Source: Syntrophotalea acetylenica (GTDB taxonomy: Bacteria; Desulfobacterota; Desulfuromonadia; Desulfuromonadales; Syntrophotaleaceae). From it: a DNA stretch of 64,000 nt. This document shows, piece after piece, positions 1-8,459 of this stretch (positions are counted from its first letter, which is position 1; each line of letters opens with the position of its first letter). The position numbers were made by a program, and so were the translations under genes. The notes below the pieces were generated by a model. That model did no database searches. It saw nothing but the letters and a program-made list of their open reading frames with translations, and had not been told where the DNA came from. The stretch lies in contig NZ_CP015455.1 in NCBI RefSeq assembly GCF_001888165.1, positions 1,482,001 through 1,546,000 of the forward strand. Reading direction: 5' to 3'.

Positions 1-543
1 AGCGAGAATGACCTGACCCCGGGATTGCGTTTCCCCTCCTTTGCCGACGTTCCGGGCGGCGAGGATTTTCGAGGGGTGCCGGCCATGCAGGAACCTGAAA
101 TGACGTCCGAGGCCGGTCCGGGATCGGACGAAACGCCGGTCGAGATCGCTCTTTACGGCCCTTCGGAGGTGGCAGCGGGAGACTCTTTCGTGGTGCAGGT
201 TGTGGCGTCGAAGGTCCGGGATCTCGTCGCCGCGCGTCTGACGTTGCGCTATCCCGGAACCCTCGCCGAGTTTGCCGGCATTCACCCCGGGCCGCTTATG
301 GGCAAGGAGGAAGAGGAAAGCCGTGCTTTGCTGGCAGGGGTTCCTGCCGGCACCATCGAGGCCCAGGTGAGCAGGGTTGAGGGCATCCCCGGGGTCTCCG
401 GAGAAGGGGCTCTGGCGCTGGTTGCTTTCAAGGTCCTGGCGGCTGGCAGGCTGGAGGTCTCTCTTGAGGCGTGCGAGCTGGTTTCTGCCGACGGCCAGAC
501 TCTGTCCTGCAGTGCCGGGAGCATGACTGCCGAGGCGAGATGA
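1..543 (+). CDS. cohesin-domain protein, 3' part (type II secretion linked)
   Basis: The reading frame is open from the first base, so this is the C-terminal 180 residues of a longer protein whose start lies upstream. After a Pro/Glu-rich linker, residues about 45-175 look like a bacterial cohesin domain: a start like AAGDSFVVQV, a LRYPGTLAEF strand and a VSGEGALALVAFKVLAAG segment typical of the fold. It ends 1 bp before a prepilin gene. In Geobacter-type type II secretion clusters a cohesin domain is often attached to the secretin or an adjacent protein, so GspD is the leading guess. The secretin part is outside the window, so the identity of the N-terminus is inference. Confidence 0.6.
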   Translation, partial: SENDLTPGLRFPSFADVPGGEDFRGVPAMQEPEMTSEAGPGSDETPVEIALYGPSEVAAGDSFVVQVVASKVRDLVAARLTLRYPGTLAEFAGIHPGPLMGKEEEESRALLAGVPAGTIEAQVSRVEGIPGVSGEGALALVAFKVLAAGRLEVSLEACELVSADGQTLSCSAGSMTAEAR

Positions 544-544
544 C

Positions 545-1036
545 ATGATGCGCAGAATGTTTTCCGTCGCCCGAAACCCTGCGGGGATGACGCTGATCGA
601 GGTGGTGATTACGGTCGCCATTGTCGGTATCCTGGCCTCGGCCGTGCTGCCCCTTGCCGAAGTTACGATCAAGCGTACCCAGGAGATGGAACTGCGGCGA
701 TCGCTGCGGGAATTGCGGTCGGCCATCGACCAGTACAAGGCAGATTTCGACAAGGCGGTTCTGGACAAACACATCGTTTCGGATACCGACCAGACCGGCT
801 ATCCGCTCAACCTTGAGGAACTGGTGACGGGCAAAAACTGGGGCGGGCTTTATGCCTTTCCCCGCAAATATCTGCGGCGGATTCCTCGCGATCCCTTCAA
901 TCCCGAGGAAGAGTGGGGGATGCGTGGCTATCGCGATGCGCCGGATTCACCTTCCTGGGACGGTAAGGATGTTTATGATGTGTACAGTCGAAGCGATCAG
1001 ACAGCGCTGGACGGGACCGCCTACAGTTCCTGGTAA
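545..1036 (+). CDS. type II secretion pseudopilin, GspG-like
   Basis: 163 residues with a short basic leader and a prepilin peptidase site at G-MTLIEVV near residue 14, followed by a hydrophobic helix (VITVAIVGILASAVLPLA). The C-terminal part has the GspG-type pattern: a YP-LEEL segment, a YLRRIPRDPFNP loop and a closing DVYSRSDQTALDGTAYSSW. It should be cleaved and N-methylated by the prepilin peptidase and assembled into the periplasmic pseudopilus that drives type II export. It starts 1 bp after the cohesin-domain gene and overlaps the next pseudopilin gene, so the three are almost certainly co-translated. Confidence 0.85.
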   Translation: MMRRMFSVARNPAGMTLIEVVITVAIVGILASAVLPLAEVTIKRTQEMELRRSLRELRSAIDQYKADFDKAVLDKHIVSDTDQTGYPLNLEELVTGKNWGGLYAFPRKYLRRIPRDPFNPEEEWGMRGYRDAPDSPSWDGKDVYDVYSRSDQTALDGTAYSSW

Positions 1037-1445
1037 GACCGTTGCGGAGCTCCGGGTACGGCCCTGTGCCGGTTTTACGCTCATCGAATTGATGATCGTC
1101 ATGACGATCGTGGCGATTCTGGCCGCCATTGCCGTCCCCCATTACCAGCGAAATTTGATTCAGGCACGGGAATCGGTGCTGCGGGAAAACCTGTATCAGA
1201 TGCGCAAGGCTATTGACGGCTTTTTCGCCGATCAGGGGCGATACCCGGAGAGCCTGGAAGAACTGGTCGAAAAGCGTTACTTGCGGGGCATTCCCAAGGA
1301 CCCCTTTACCGGAAGTGCGGAAACATGGTACACCATACCACCAGAAGTACTGGATCTTGGCGCGGGGGATCCTGGCGCTGTCTACGATGTACGCAGCGGC
1401 AGCAACCTGGCAGGACTCAACGGCATTCCTTATCGCGACTGGTAG
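978..1445 (+). CDS. second type II secretion pseudopilin, GspG-like
   Basis: A second prepilin with the site G-FTLIELM, an N-terminal helix (IVMTIVAILAAIAVP), a RYPESLEELV segment and a PKDPFTG loop. It ends DVRSGSNLAGLNGIPYRDW, very like the upstream pseudopilin, so the two are probably tandem paralogues. The chosen start is ATG 978 (ATG 975 is equally possible), because AAGGA lies at 965-969. This makes the gene overlap the end of the previous one by about 59 bp in another frame and gives a leader of about 32 residues, which is long for a pseudopilin. The start is uncertain; the mature part is not. Confidence 0.8.
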   Translation: MCTVEAIRQRWTGPPTVPGKTVAELRVRPCAGFTLIELMIVMTIVAILAAIAVPHYQRNLIQARESVLRENLYQMRKAIDGFFADQGRYPESLEELVEKRYLRGIPKDPFTGSAETWYTIPPEVLDLGAGDPGAVYDVRSGSNLAGLNGIPYRDW

Positions 1446-1452
1446 AGATTTC

Positions 1453-2118
1453 ATGATTCAGCTTTACAATGTCTGCATGTCATATCAGAAAGACGCCAGC
1501 GCCCTGACCGATTTCAGTCTCAAGGTTCCCAAGGGTGATTTTCTCTATCTGACCGGCTCCTCCGGGGCCGGAAAATCCACTCTTCTGAAATTGTTGTACG
1601 GCGCTGAAAAGCCCAGTCGAGGCCAGATTCTGGTCAATGGCATGAACATAACCCGTATGAGATCCTGGCGCATTCCTCTGCTGCGGCGCAAAATCGGCAT
1701 CGTATTTCAGGATTTCAAATTGATATCCACCCGGACCTTGTTTGAGAACGTCGCTTTTCCCCTCGAAGTTCAGGGTAAAAAGCGCTACGAAATCAGCAAC
1801 AAGGTTTATCAGGCCCTCAAACACGTCGGGTTGCAGGGAAAGCTGAACCGTCTGCCTTTGCAACTGTCCGGCGGCGAGCAGCAGCGGGCCGCCATTGCCC
1901 GGGCACTGGTTACGGATCCTTTGATACTGCTGGCCGACGAGCCCACCGGAAATCTCGATGACGACGTTGCCAACGATATCATGGAGCTTTTCAAGGGAGC
2001 CAACGCACGGGGCACGACGGTTGTTTTCGCCACCCATGATCGGGAAATGATTCGGCGCTTTCCGCGACGGATCGTGGTCCTCGACAAGGGCCGGCTCGTC
2101 GAAGACCACACACCCTGA
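1453..2118 (+). CDS. ftsE: cell division ATP-binding protein FtsE
   Basis: 221 residues, the full FtsE length. Walker A is GSSGAGKST (about 35-43), the ABC signature is LSGGEQQR (about 138-145) and Walker B plus switch is LLADEPTGNLD. FtsE hydrolyses ATP on the cytoplasmic face of FtsX and transmits conformational change to periplasmic peptidoglycan hydrolase activators at the division septum. ATG 1453 follows the pseudopilin stop by 7 bp; a longer in-frame extension upstream overlaps the pseudopilin and is not needed. The next genes, ftsX and envC, are its known partners, which confirms FtsE over a generic LolD-type ATPase. Confidence 0.95.
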   Translation: MIQLYNVCMSYQKDASALTDFSLKVPKGDFLYLTGSSGAGKSTLLKLLYGAEKPSRGQILVNGMNITRMRSWRIPLLRRKIGIVFQDFKLISTRTLFENVAFPLEVQGKKRYEISNKVYQALKHVGLQGKLNRLPLQLSGGEQQRAAIARALVTDPLILLADEPTGNLDDDVANDIMELFKGANARGTTVVFATHDREMIRRFPRRIVVLDKGRLVEDHTP

Positions 2119-2183
2119 CCTGTCTGGGCTCTGTCTCCACATTGCTTGATTCATGCACTGTTTTGGACTGAAGGGATCGGAAC

Positions 2184-3080
2184 TTGCTGCAGACCATCGG
2201 ATATTTCATACGACGGGTAGGGCGAAATCTCAGACAGACGCCTGTATTGTGCAGTGCGGCCATCGGCACGGTCGCTGTAGCGCTGATGATCATCGCTTTT
2301 TTCGGCATCGTGGTCATCAACGTGCAGCAGGTTGCCCGGCAGTGGAGCCGTGAAATACAAGTCGTTGCCTATTTTGATCGCGTTCCTGATGCTGGCAAGT
2401 TGCAGGGCTGGAAGGCTTCGCTGAAGAACCTGGAGGAAGTGCAACAGGTTCATTTCGTTTCACGGGAAGAGGCGTTCAAGCGTTTCCAGAAGCGGTTGGG
2501 GGATGATGCCGACCTGCTGGAAGGCGTCGAAAGGGATTTTCTGCCTGCTTCTCTTGAAATCGTTCTGCACGAGAAACGCCGCAACAAGGCCGGGGTCGAG
2601 GCGGTGGTGGCCAGACTGCGGCAGATCGGCGAACTCCAGGATATCAGTTATGAACCGGAATGGCTCGAGCGCTTTGACGCTTTCGTGGGGCTGCTGCGGG
2701 TGGGAGGTTTTGTATTTGGAGGATTTCTGCTGTTCGCCGCTCTGTTCATTGTCTCCAATACCATCAAGCTGACCCTTTACGCCCGGCGTGAGGAGATCGA
2801 AATCATGACGCTGGTTGGCGGTACCCCGCTGTTTATCAAAATGCCTTTTCTTCTTGAAGGTGCATTGCAGGGGCTGGCGGGTGGCCTGCTGGCACTGATC
2901 GGAGCCTGGGCCCTGTTTTCTCTGATGCTGCGGGAAGGACTCCACGGTGTGCTGGTGGTTGCCGGAGTGGACGGAATCCTTTTTTTGTCGGCGACACAAC
3001 AGGCCATCCTGGCCGCGGGCGGTTTGGCTCTGGGTCTGGTCGGAAGCCTGCTTTCCCTGAGAAAATTTGTCAGGATTTAA
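2184..3080 (+). CDS. ftsX: cell division protein FtsX
   Basis: 298 residues with four predicted membrane segments: one near 25-47, then three in the C-terminal half (about 172-195, 222-245 and 270-290). The loop after the first helix (about 50-165) is the periplasmic domain that contacts EnvC. The motif NTIKLTLYARREEIEIMTLV is the FtsX family signature. The start is TTG 2184, supported by AAGGG at 2171-2175; no ATG gives a complete first helix. The 65 bp gap to ftsE shows no terminator, so co-transcription is likely. It ends 2 bp before envC. Confidence 0.93.
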   Translation: MLQTIGYFIRRVGRNLRQTPVLCSAAIGTVAVALMIIAFFGIVVINVQQVARQWSREIQVVAYFDRVPDAGKLQGWKASLKNLEEVQQVHFVSREEAFKRFQKRLGDDADLLEGVERDFLPASLEIVLHEKRRNKAGVEAVVARLRQIGELQDISYEPEWLERFDAFVGLLRVGGFVFGGFLLFAALFIVSNTIKLTLYARREEIEIMTLVGGTPLFIKMPFLLEGALQGLAGGLLALIGAWALFSLMLREGLHGVLVVAGVDGILFLSATQQAILAAGGLALGLVGSLLSLRKFVRI

Positions 3081-3082
3081 CG

Positions 3083-4249
3083 ATGATATGGAATCGGGGT
3101 TTGCGTTTCGCCTGTTTGCTGGCCGTTTCCCTGGTTATCATGCTGGGTGGTGTCTGTCCGGCCAGTGCCGGGGATCTGGCGCGTCAACGGAAGAATCTCA
3201 AGGAAATACAAGGTCGCATCGACAACCTTTCCCGGCAACTTAAAAGCAGCCAGCAGCAGGAGGGGTCGGTTGAACAGGAGTTGCGGAAGCTTGAAAATCA
3301 GCTCGCGACATTGCAAGGCGACTCCAGCCGTTTGCAGGGCCGACTGTCCCGCCTGGAAAAAGATATCGCGGCAAAGGAACAGCACGCCGGTCAATTGAAA
3401 ACGCAGATTACCAAACAGGATCAACAGGTACGGCGGCGTCTACGGGTCTTGTATCGACGGGGCGAAATGCGCCTTTTCAACCTCCTGTTCGAGCAGGCTT
3501 CACCGGCAAAAATCGCCGAAAATTTCTTTTATCTTGCCCGTCTTGTGCGTCGGGACCGTCAACTGCTCAAGCAGTTCCGTGATGATTGGCGCACATTGCA
3601 TGCCACGCTTGGCGAACTGGAACAGCTGCGGAAGGACCAGCGTCAGCGGCTGGACGTGCTTGCCGCCAGCCGGCGTACGCTGGACAAGGGGCGTCAGACC
3701 CGACAGGCCGCGCTCGGGAACCTGCGGGATAACCGTGCGGCCCTGAAGGACGAGCTGTCACAATTGCGCCAGAAGGCCAAACGTCTTCAGAGCCTGCTTA
3801 AAACCCTTGAAACGGAAAAACCGCGCGAGTATAGTGGCGCGTCAGGTCCCTTTGGTCGCAAAAAAGGTTCCTTGCCATGGCCCGGCCCCGGGTCGCTGGC
3901 CGTACGATTCGGCAGTAATTTCAATGCCGAACTCGGCACCCGCTATGAGAGTCAGGGGATCGAACTGGCGCAGGCCGCCGGATCTCCGATCTATGCGGTT
4001 GCCGAGGGTAAGGTTGCCTTCGCCAAAGTCTTTCACGGTTTTGGCAACATGATCATTCTCGATCATGGCGGCGGCTATTTCACCCTTTACGCCCAGGCCA
4101 GCCAATTGCTCAGAAAAGCCGGAGATACGGTTGCCCCGGGGGATAAGATCGGCATGTCCGGTTTTGGTGGCGGCAAGACGCTCTATTTCGAAATAAGAAA
4201 ACGCGGCACGCCTCTGGATCCTCTCCAGTGGCTCAAACCGCGACGTTAA
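3083..4249 (+). CDS. envC: EnvC-type murein hydrolase activator (degenerate LytM)
   Basis: 388 residues: a signal peptide (about 1-29), a long Gln/Arg/Lys-rich coiled coil (about 30-260), then an M23/LytM fold (about 275-385). The zinc ligands of active M23 peptidases are missing. The usual HxGxD site reads SQGIEL and the HLHFE site reads KTLYFEI. This is the EnvC pattern: an inactive LytM domain that activates septal amidases after FtsEX recruits it. Position directly after ftsEX supports this. By family knowledge it acts in the periplasm at the division site. The partner amidase is not in the window. Confidence 0.9.
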   Translation: MIWNRGLRFACLLAVSLVIMLGGVCPASAGDLARQRKNLKEIQGRIDNLSRQLKSSQQQEGSVEQELRKLENQLATLQGDSSRLQGRLSRLEKDIAAKEQHAGQLKTQITKQDQQVRRRLRVLYRRGEMRLFNLLFEQASPAKIAENFFYLARLVRRDRQLLKQFRDDWRTLHATLGELEQLRKDQRQRLDVLAASRRTLDKGRQTRQAALGNLRDNRAALKDELSQLRQKAKRLQSLLKTLETEKPREYSGASGPFGRKKGSLPWPGPGSLAVRFGSNFNAELGTRYESQGIELAQAAGSPIYAVAEGKVAFAKVFHGFGNMIILDHGGGYFTLYAQASQLLRKAGDTVAPGDKIGMSGFGGGKTLYFEIRKRGTPLDPLQWLKPRR

Positions 4250-4271
4250 TATGCTGGAAGGAGATGTCCGG

Positions 4272-5588
4272 ATGACGAAAGGCAAGCGGATTGTCCTGTT
4301 ATCGCTATTGATGCTGGCGGCAGGCTTTGCGGTGGCGAACTATTTTGTCAGCTGCAGCGAGGCAAAAACCGGAACGCCATACAAGGAACTGGAACAGTTT
4401 ACCGATGTGCTGACCATTATTCAAAACAGTTACGTCGAGGAAGTGCCTCTGGAAAAACTCGTCGAAGGCGCCATCAACGGTATGCTGGGCGTGCTCGATC
4501 CGCACTCCTCCTATCTGTCCCCCGAGATGTTTCGGGAGATGCAGATCGATACCACCGGAGAGTTCGGCGGCCTTGGTATCGAAATCACCATCAAGGACGG
4601 CGTGCTGACCATTGTTTCACCCATCGAGGATACGCCGGCGCACCGTGCCGGTCTTGCGGCCGGGGACATGATCGTCAAGATTTCCGACCGTTTCACCAAG
4701 GACCTGACCATCATGGAAGCGGTCAAGCTGATGCGCGGTCCGGCCGGAAGCAGTATCACCATCACCATCATGCGCAATGCCTTCGATAAACCGAAGGAAA
4801 TAACCCTCACCCGGGAAAACATCAAGGTCAAGAGCGTAAAATCCCGTTTGCTCGATGACGGTTTCGGGTATGTGCGTCTTGCCCAGTTTCAGGAGCGCAG
4901 CGCCAGGGACCTGAGAGCGGCGCTCAAGCAGTTGCATGCGCAGAACAAGGGTGGGCTGCAGGGACTGATCCTTGATTTGCGCAACAATCCCGGCGGACTT
5001 CTCGAACAGGCCGCGGAAGTCGCCGACCTGTTTCTGTCCAAGGGGCTCATTGTCTACACCGAGGGCAGAATCGAGGACAGCCGCCTGCGCTTTGAAGCCC
5101 ACCGTCAGGGTACCGAGCCGGACTATCCCATGGTGGTACTGATCAACGGCGGTAGTGCCAGCGCCTCCGAAATCGTCGCCGGCGCCCTGCAGGACAATCG
5201 CCGCGCTATCGTTCTCGGCACCCAGAGTTTCGGTAAAGGTTCGGTGCAGACCGTCATTTCCCTGGAAAACGAATCCGGCCTGAGATTGACCACCGCTCGT
5301 TACTTTACCCCCAACGGCACCTCCATTCAGGCCAAGGGTATTACGCCCGATATCACGGTCCGGCCGATGGAACTGCGGGAAGTCGAAGACGGCCCGACGT
5401 TGAGGGAGAAGGACCTGAGCAATCACATGGAAGAAAACACCGCGGCGGAACCGCCATCGACACCCGGTGCGTCGACCGTGGACGGGAGCCGGCCGGAGGC
5501 TGGTCTGCCGGAAGACTACCAGCTGTTGCGGGCGCTCGATCTGCTTCGTGGCTGGGAATTGCTCAAGGGGCTCAAATCCGCAGCCTGA
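4272..5588 (+). CDS. ctpA: carboxy-terminal processing protease CtpA (S41)
   Basis: 438 residues. An N-terminal membrane or signal segment (about 6-28) is followed by a PDZ domain (about 90-180, with GEFGGLGIEI at its start) and the S41 catalytic core. The Ser/Lys pair is visible: Ser299 in GSASASEI and Lys322 in SFGKGSVQ. ATG 4272 was chosen over ATG 4251 because GGAAGGAG lies at 4256-4263. It is a periplasmic protease that trims C-termini; in several bacteria Ctp enzymes control levels of peptidoglycan hydrolases, which fits its place after ftsEX-envC. The C-terminal tail (about 380-438) is Pro/Glu-rich and less conserved. Confidence 0.92.
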   Translation: MTKGKRIVLLSLLMLAAGFAVANYFVSCSEAKTGTPYKELEQFTDVLTIIQNSYVEEVPLEKLVEGAINGMLGVLDPHSSYLSPEMFREMQIDTTGEFGGLGIEITIKDGVLTIVSPIEDTPAHRAGLAAGDMIVKISDRFTKDLTIMEAVKLMRGPAGSSITITIMRNAFDKPKEITLTRENIKVKSVKSRLLDDGFGYVRLAQFQERSARDLRAALKQLHAQNKGGLQGLILDLRNNPGGLLEQAAEVADLFLSKGLIVYTEGRIEDSRLRFEAHRQGTEPDYPMVVLINGGSASASEIVAGALQDNRRAIVLGTQSFGKGSVQTVISLENESGLRLTTARYFTPNGTSIQAKGITPDITVRPMELREVEDGPTLREKDLSNHMEENTAAEPPSTPGASTVDGSRPEAGLPEDYQLLRALDLLRGWELLKGLKSAA

Positions 5589-5608
5589 AAACATCACCTC
5601 ACGCATGG

Positions 5609-5636
5609 AAGGGGGATGAAACATCCCCCTTTTTTA
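5609..5636 (+). terminator. intrinsic terminator after ctpA
   Basis: GGGGGATG (5611-5618) pairs with CATCCCCC (5622-5629) around an AAA loop, extended by two A-T pairs, and is followed by a run of T. It sits 20 bp after the ctpA stop and only 4 bp before the next start codon, so it separates ctpA from the deacetylase gene or lets part of the transcription through. Confidence 0.85.
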
Positions 5637-5640
5637 AATT

Positions 5641-6870
5641 ATGGCCACCAACAAGAATCCTTCCCGCCGGAAACGGCCGACCTCAAGGCGCAAAACGGAC
5701 CGAACTTTTCAGGTTCTGCTGGCCTCTCTGTTTCTGCTGGTTTTCCTGGTCGCCAGCCTTGCAGTCCTGACGCTGGTGCAGCGCAACCGGCCGCAGGTTG
5801 CCCCTCCGGCCGTAGCCACGGCGCCGTCACCGCCGCAAGTTCCGGCGCCCGAAGTGCCCCCTTGCGCTACGGTGCCGGAGGAAAAAACAGATCATGCCGC
5901 GCTGCAATTGCTTATCGAACGTGCCCTGTGGAAGGGGGGCGTGGCCTTCAGCAACCGGAATGTGGTTCTCGAACAGGGGGTTCTCCATTACCGTTTGTCC
6001 GGCGCCCTGCCGGAAGGCAGTTGGTACAACGATCTGCGTCGCGTGCTGGAGCAGGATTTCCCCTCGGTTTCCCTGGAACAAAGCATTCCGCCGGGGCAAC
6101 GGCTCACCATATCGATGCACAAGGAGCCCCAGGTGGTTTTGCATTTTCAACCGCCGGCGGATTCGCAGGTTATGGTTCCTCCCCGGGGAAAAGTCCCGGG
6201 ACCCAAGGCCAAAATCGCCATTGTGGTCGATGATCTCGGCCGGGACCTTGAGGCGCTGCGGACCTTGCTGTCCCTGGATCTGGACCTGACCATGGCGGTC
6301 ATGCCCGACGAACCGCATACGCGGCAGGCGGCGGAACTGGCGCACCGGGCCGGCCGGGAAGTGCTGGTCCACATGCCCATGGAGCCGGACAGCTATCCGC
6401 GCAATGATCCGGGGCCGGGGGCCTTGCTGCTCGGCCAGGACCCGGTGGAAATCAGACAGCGGGTCTCCGCGATGTTTGAAAAGGTGCCCCATGCCGTCGG
6501 CGGCAACAATCACATGGGATCGCGTTTTACCCAGTATCCCGAAGGGATGCGGGCCGTATTCGAGGTCATGAAGGATCACGGTTTGTTCTTCGTCGACAGT
6601 CGCACCAGCCCCGGTTCCGTGGCTTTTTCAGAGGCCAGGCAGGCAGGAGTCGCCGCGGCCACCAGGGATGTTTTTCTGGATAATTATCAGGATGTCGAGG
6701 CGATTGCACGCCAGTTGCGTGAAACGGTGAAAATTGCCCGTTCGCGGCGCCAGGCGATAGCCATTTGTCATCCCTACCCGGAAACGCTGGCTGCCCTGAA
6801 GCGGGAGGCGGCTTTTTTACGTCAGGCGGATCTGCAGGTGGTTCCGGTATCGCATCTGCTGCAGCGCTGA
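5641..6870 (+). CDS. yibQ: divergent polysaccharide deacetylase, YibQ family
   Basis: 409 residues: a basic N-terminus, one membrane anchor (about 23-48), a Pro/Ala-rich linker, a small domain and then a divergent NodB-like deacetylase domain (about 185-405) with IAIVVDDLGRD, VHMPMEP, GGNNHMGSRFT and FFVDSRTS, the usual YibQ (COG2861) landmarks. In E. coli yibQ lies next to envC, so its place here after envC-ctpA is conserved context for cell-wall work. ATG 5641 is the only plausible start, but no Shine-Dalgarno sequence precedes it: the ctpA terminator hairpin takes that position. Confidence 0.88.
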   Translation: MATNKNPSRRKRPTSRRKTDRTFQVLLASLFLLVFLVASLAVLTLVQRNRPQVAPPAVATAPSPPQVPAPEVPPCATVPEEKTDHAALQLLIERALWKGGVAFSNRNVVLEQGVLHYRLSGALPEGSWYNDLRRVLEQDFPSVSLEQSIPPGQRLTISMHKEPQVVLHFQPPADSQVMVPPRGKVPGPKAKIAIVVDDLGRDLEALRTLLSLDLDLTMAVMPDEPHTRQAAELAHRAGREVLVHMPMEPDSYPRNDPGPGALLLGQDPVEIRQRVSAMFEKVPHAVGGNNHMGSRFTQYPEGMRAVFEVMKDHGLFFVDSRTSPGSVAFSEARQAGVAAATRDVFLDNYQDVEAIARQLRETVKIARSRRQAIAICHPYPETLAALKREAAFLRQADLQVVPVSHLLQR

Positions 6871-6962
6871 ACCGAAACCATGCCCCGCATGCGGGATTGA
6901 TGCCTGCGTAAATTTCAGCCGAATACAGGCGCAGCTGTTTGGTGCCCGACCGGGTGGGTGAA

Positions 6963-8357
6963 TCAGTCAGGTGATACCGGCAGCCGCGCGCCGATGTGGC
7001 GCATGGCTGCATCGAGGCGGTTGAAAGGGTCGTTCAGCAGAATCTCTTCCGGAAACTCGCTGTTGATGCGGCGGATAAAAACAAAACGCTTCCGGACCGG
7101 GGTTTCCCCGTCGAAGAGTGTACGGCAGGCAAGGCTGTAGAGGGCAGAAGGCTCTTTGGGTAAAAAGCGGGATTCGTGTTTCCGCAGCGCAATCGATTTG
7201 CTTGATATTTCAAACCCTTCCTCGTCGAATCGGTGAAACATCAGGCTTGCATCACCGGCGTGACTCAGAACGAAATACGACCGCAGTGCCGATTCTCTGA
7301 ATAGATCGATCAGCGGATCCGCGGGGCTGATTTTCTTCTGGGCGTTGTAGCAGTGGCGGAAAACCAGCGTGGAGAAACACTCTTCATCGAGAAACCCCGC
7401 GATCTCGTGATCGGATGTGATGCAGAAATAGCCGGCCGGCTCCATGGTGTTGTGATGAACCAGCGGCCTTCCGCAAATCAGGCAATCCGGCGCGATTCGG
7501 GCGCGGCGCCCCAGGAAGTCGGCGTCCCGTTTACGTTCCTGATGCTCGATGTCCTGCCGGACCTGTTGCAGACGCCGCTCGGATGCTTCTTTGGCACAGA
7601 TATAGACCTGCCGTGCCAGGTGGGCAAACTGGACATGTACACGGGTGCCGCGGCCGTGCGTCAGCACCGGGTGTATTTTACCTTCGGGATTGGTGTTGAG
7701 GGATTCCACTTTCGGACTTTTGGCAATGTATCCTTCAAGGCATTTGTAGCCGCGATTGATGGCGTATCCTTTAAGCAGCTGATAGGCGTTTTTGAACGGG
7801 CCGTCGAAGCGAACGCGGGAATCGATGAGACACGGCAACAGCCGCAAGGCGCGTTTGGAAAGGCCCTGCTCCTCAAAAAAATCGTAAAGGTGGCGGCAGT
7901 TTTCCAGTGACGGTGTGTCCTTGACCGGGACAATGACACGATCGGCCGCAAACAGGGCGTTCTGGGTGAATATATCAAGGGTCGGCCGGGTGTCGATGAT
8001 GACGATTCCCCGGATGCTCGAACCGGCGAGGGCGCGGGCCAGCAGATCGCGATCCCGTACCTGGTGTGCAACCGCTTCAAGCTTGCGGCTGGAAGGAATG
8101 AACTGAACCCCGTATTCGCCCAGTTCCAGCAACTGGTCGACCGGCCGGCCTGCCAGCAGATCCATTATGTCGCCTTTCGGCGCGCCGCGCCCGATGCGGA
8201 ACATGCGGTCTACCGAAAAGTGATTGTCAAAGCTGAACAGGGTTACGGGCAGTTCTTCATTCAGAGCCTTGAGATAGATGGCCAGATTGGTGGCAAGCGT
8301 GGTTTTGCCGACGCCGCCTTTTTCGCTCGATACGGTTACCACATAGGGTTCAATCAT
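6963..8357 (-). CDS. ParA-family ATPase with Cys-containing C-terminal domain
   Basis: 464 residues from ATG 8357, which has AAAGGA six bases upstream; a longer extension to 8429 has no support. Residues about 8-20 form the deviant Walker A of ParA/MinD proteins (SEKGGVGKTT), with IIDTRP as Walker B. The ATPase part ends near residue 270. The remaining 190 residues have a PDCLICGRPL segment and further Cys and His (GYFCITSDHE, EECFSTL, FRHCYN) that could bind a metal. No parB, parS or flagellar partner is adjacent; it is divergent from xseA and convergent with yibQ. Its cargo or role is unknown to me. Confidence 0.75.
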   Translation of the reverse strand: MIEPYVVTVSSEKGGVGKTTLATNLAIYLKALNEELPVTLFSFDNHFSVDRMFRIGRGAPKGDIMDLLAGRPVDQLLELGEYGVQFIPSSRKLEAVAHQVRDRDLLARALAGSSIRGIVIIDTRPTLDIFTQNALFAADRVIVPVKDTPSLENCRHLYDFFEEQGLSKRALRLLPCLIDSRVRFDGPFKNAYQLLKGYAINRGYKCLEGYIAKSPKVESLNTNPEGKIHPVLTHGRGTRVHVQFAHLARQVYICAKEASERRLQQVRQDIEHQERKRDADFLGRRARIAPDCLICGRPLVHHNTMEPAGYFCITSDHEIAGFLDEECFSTLVFRHCYNAQKKISPADPLIDLFRESALRSYFVLSHAGDASLMFHRFDEEGFEISSKSIALRKHESRFLPKEPSALYSLACRTLFDGETPVRKRFVFIRRINSEFPEEILLNDPFNRLDAAMRHIGARLPVSPD

Positions 8358-8459
8358 GCCGTGTCCTTTGTCGGGAAGTGATCCAGGGCAATTTATAAGG
8401 AAACCCATCCGGGAAGTCAACATCCCCACAGATAATCATCGAAATCAAGGTTGCCGCTT

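Noticed and set aside
897-1454. Minus-strand frame of 185 residues over the pseudopilin genes
   Set aside because: It is the complementary shadow of the two plus-strand pseudopilin genes and resembles no known protein.
6884-6895. CCCGCATGCGGG palindrome between yibQ and the ParA-type gene
   Set aside because: Short and without a T tract; could be chance, too weak to call a terminator.
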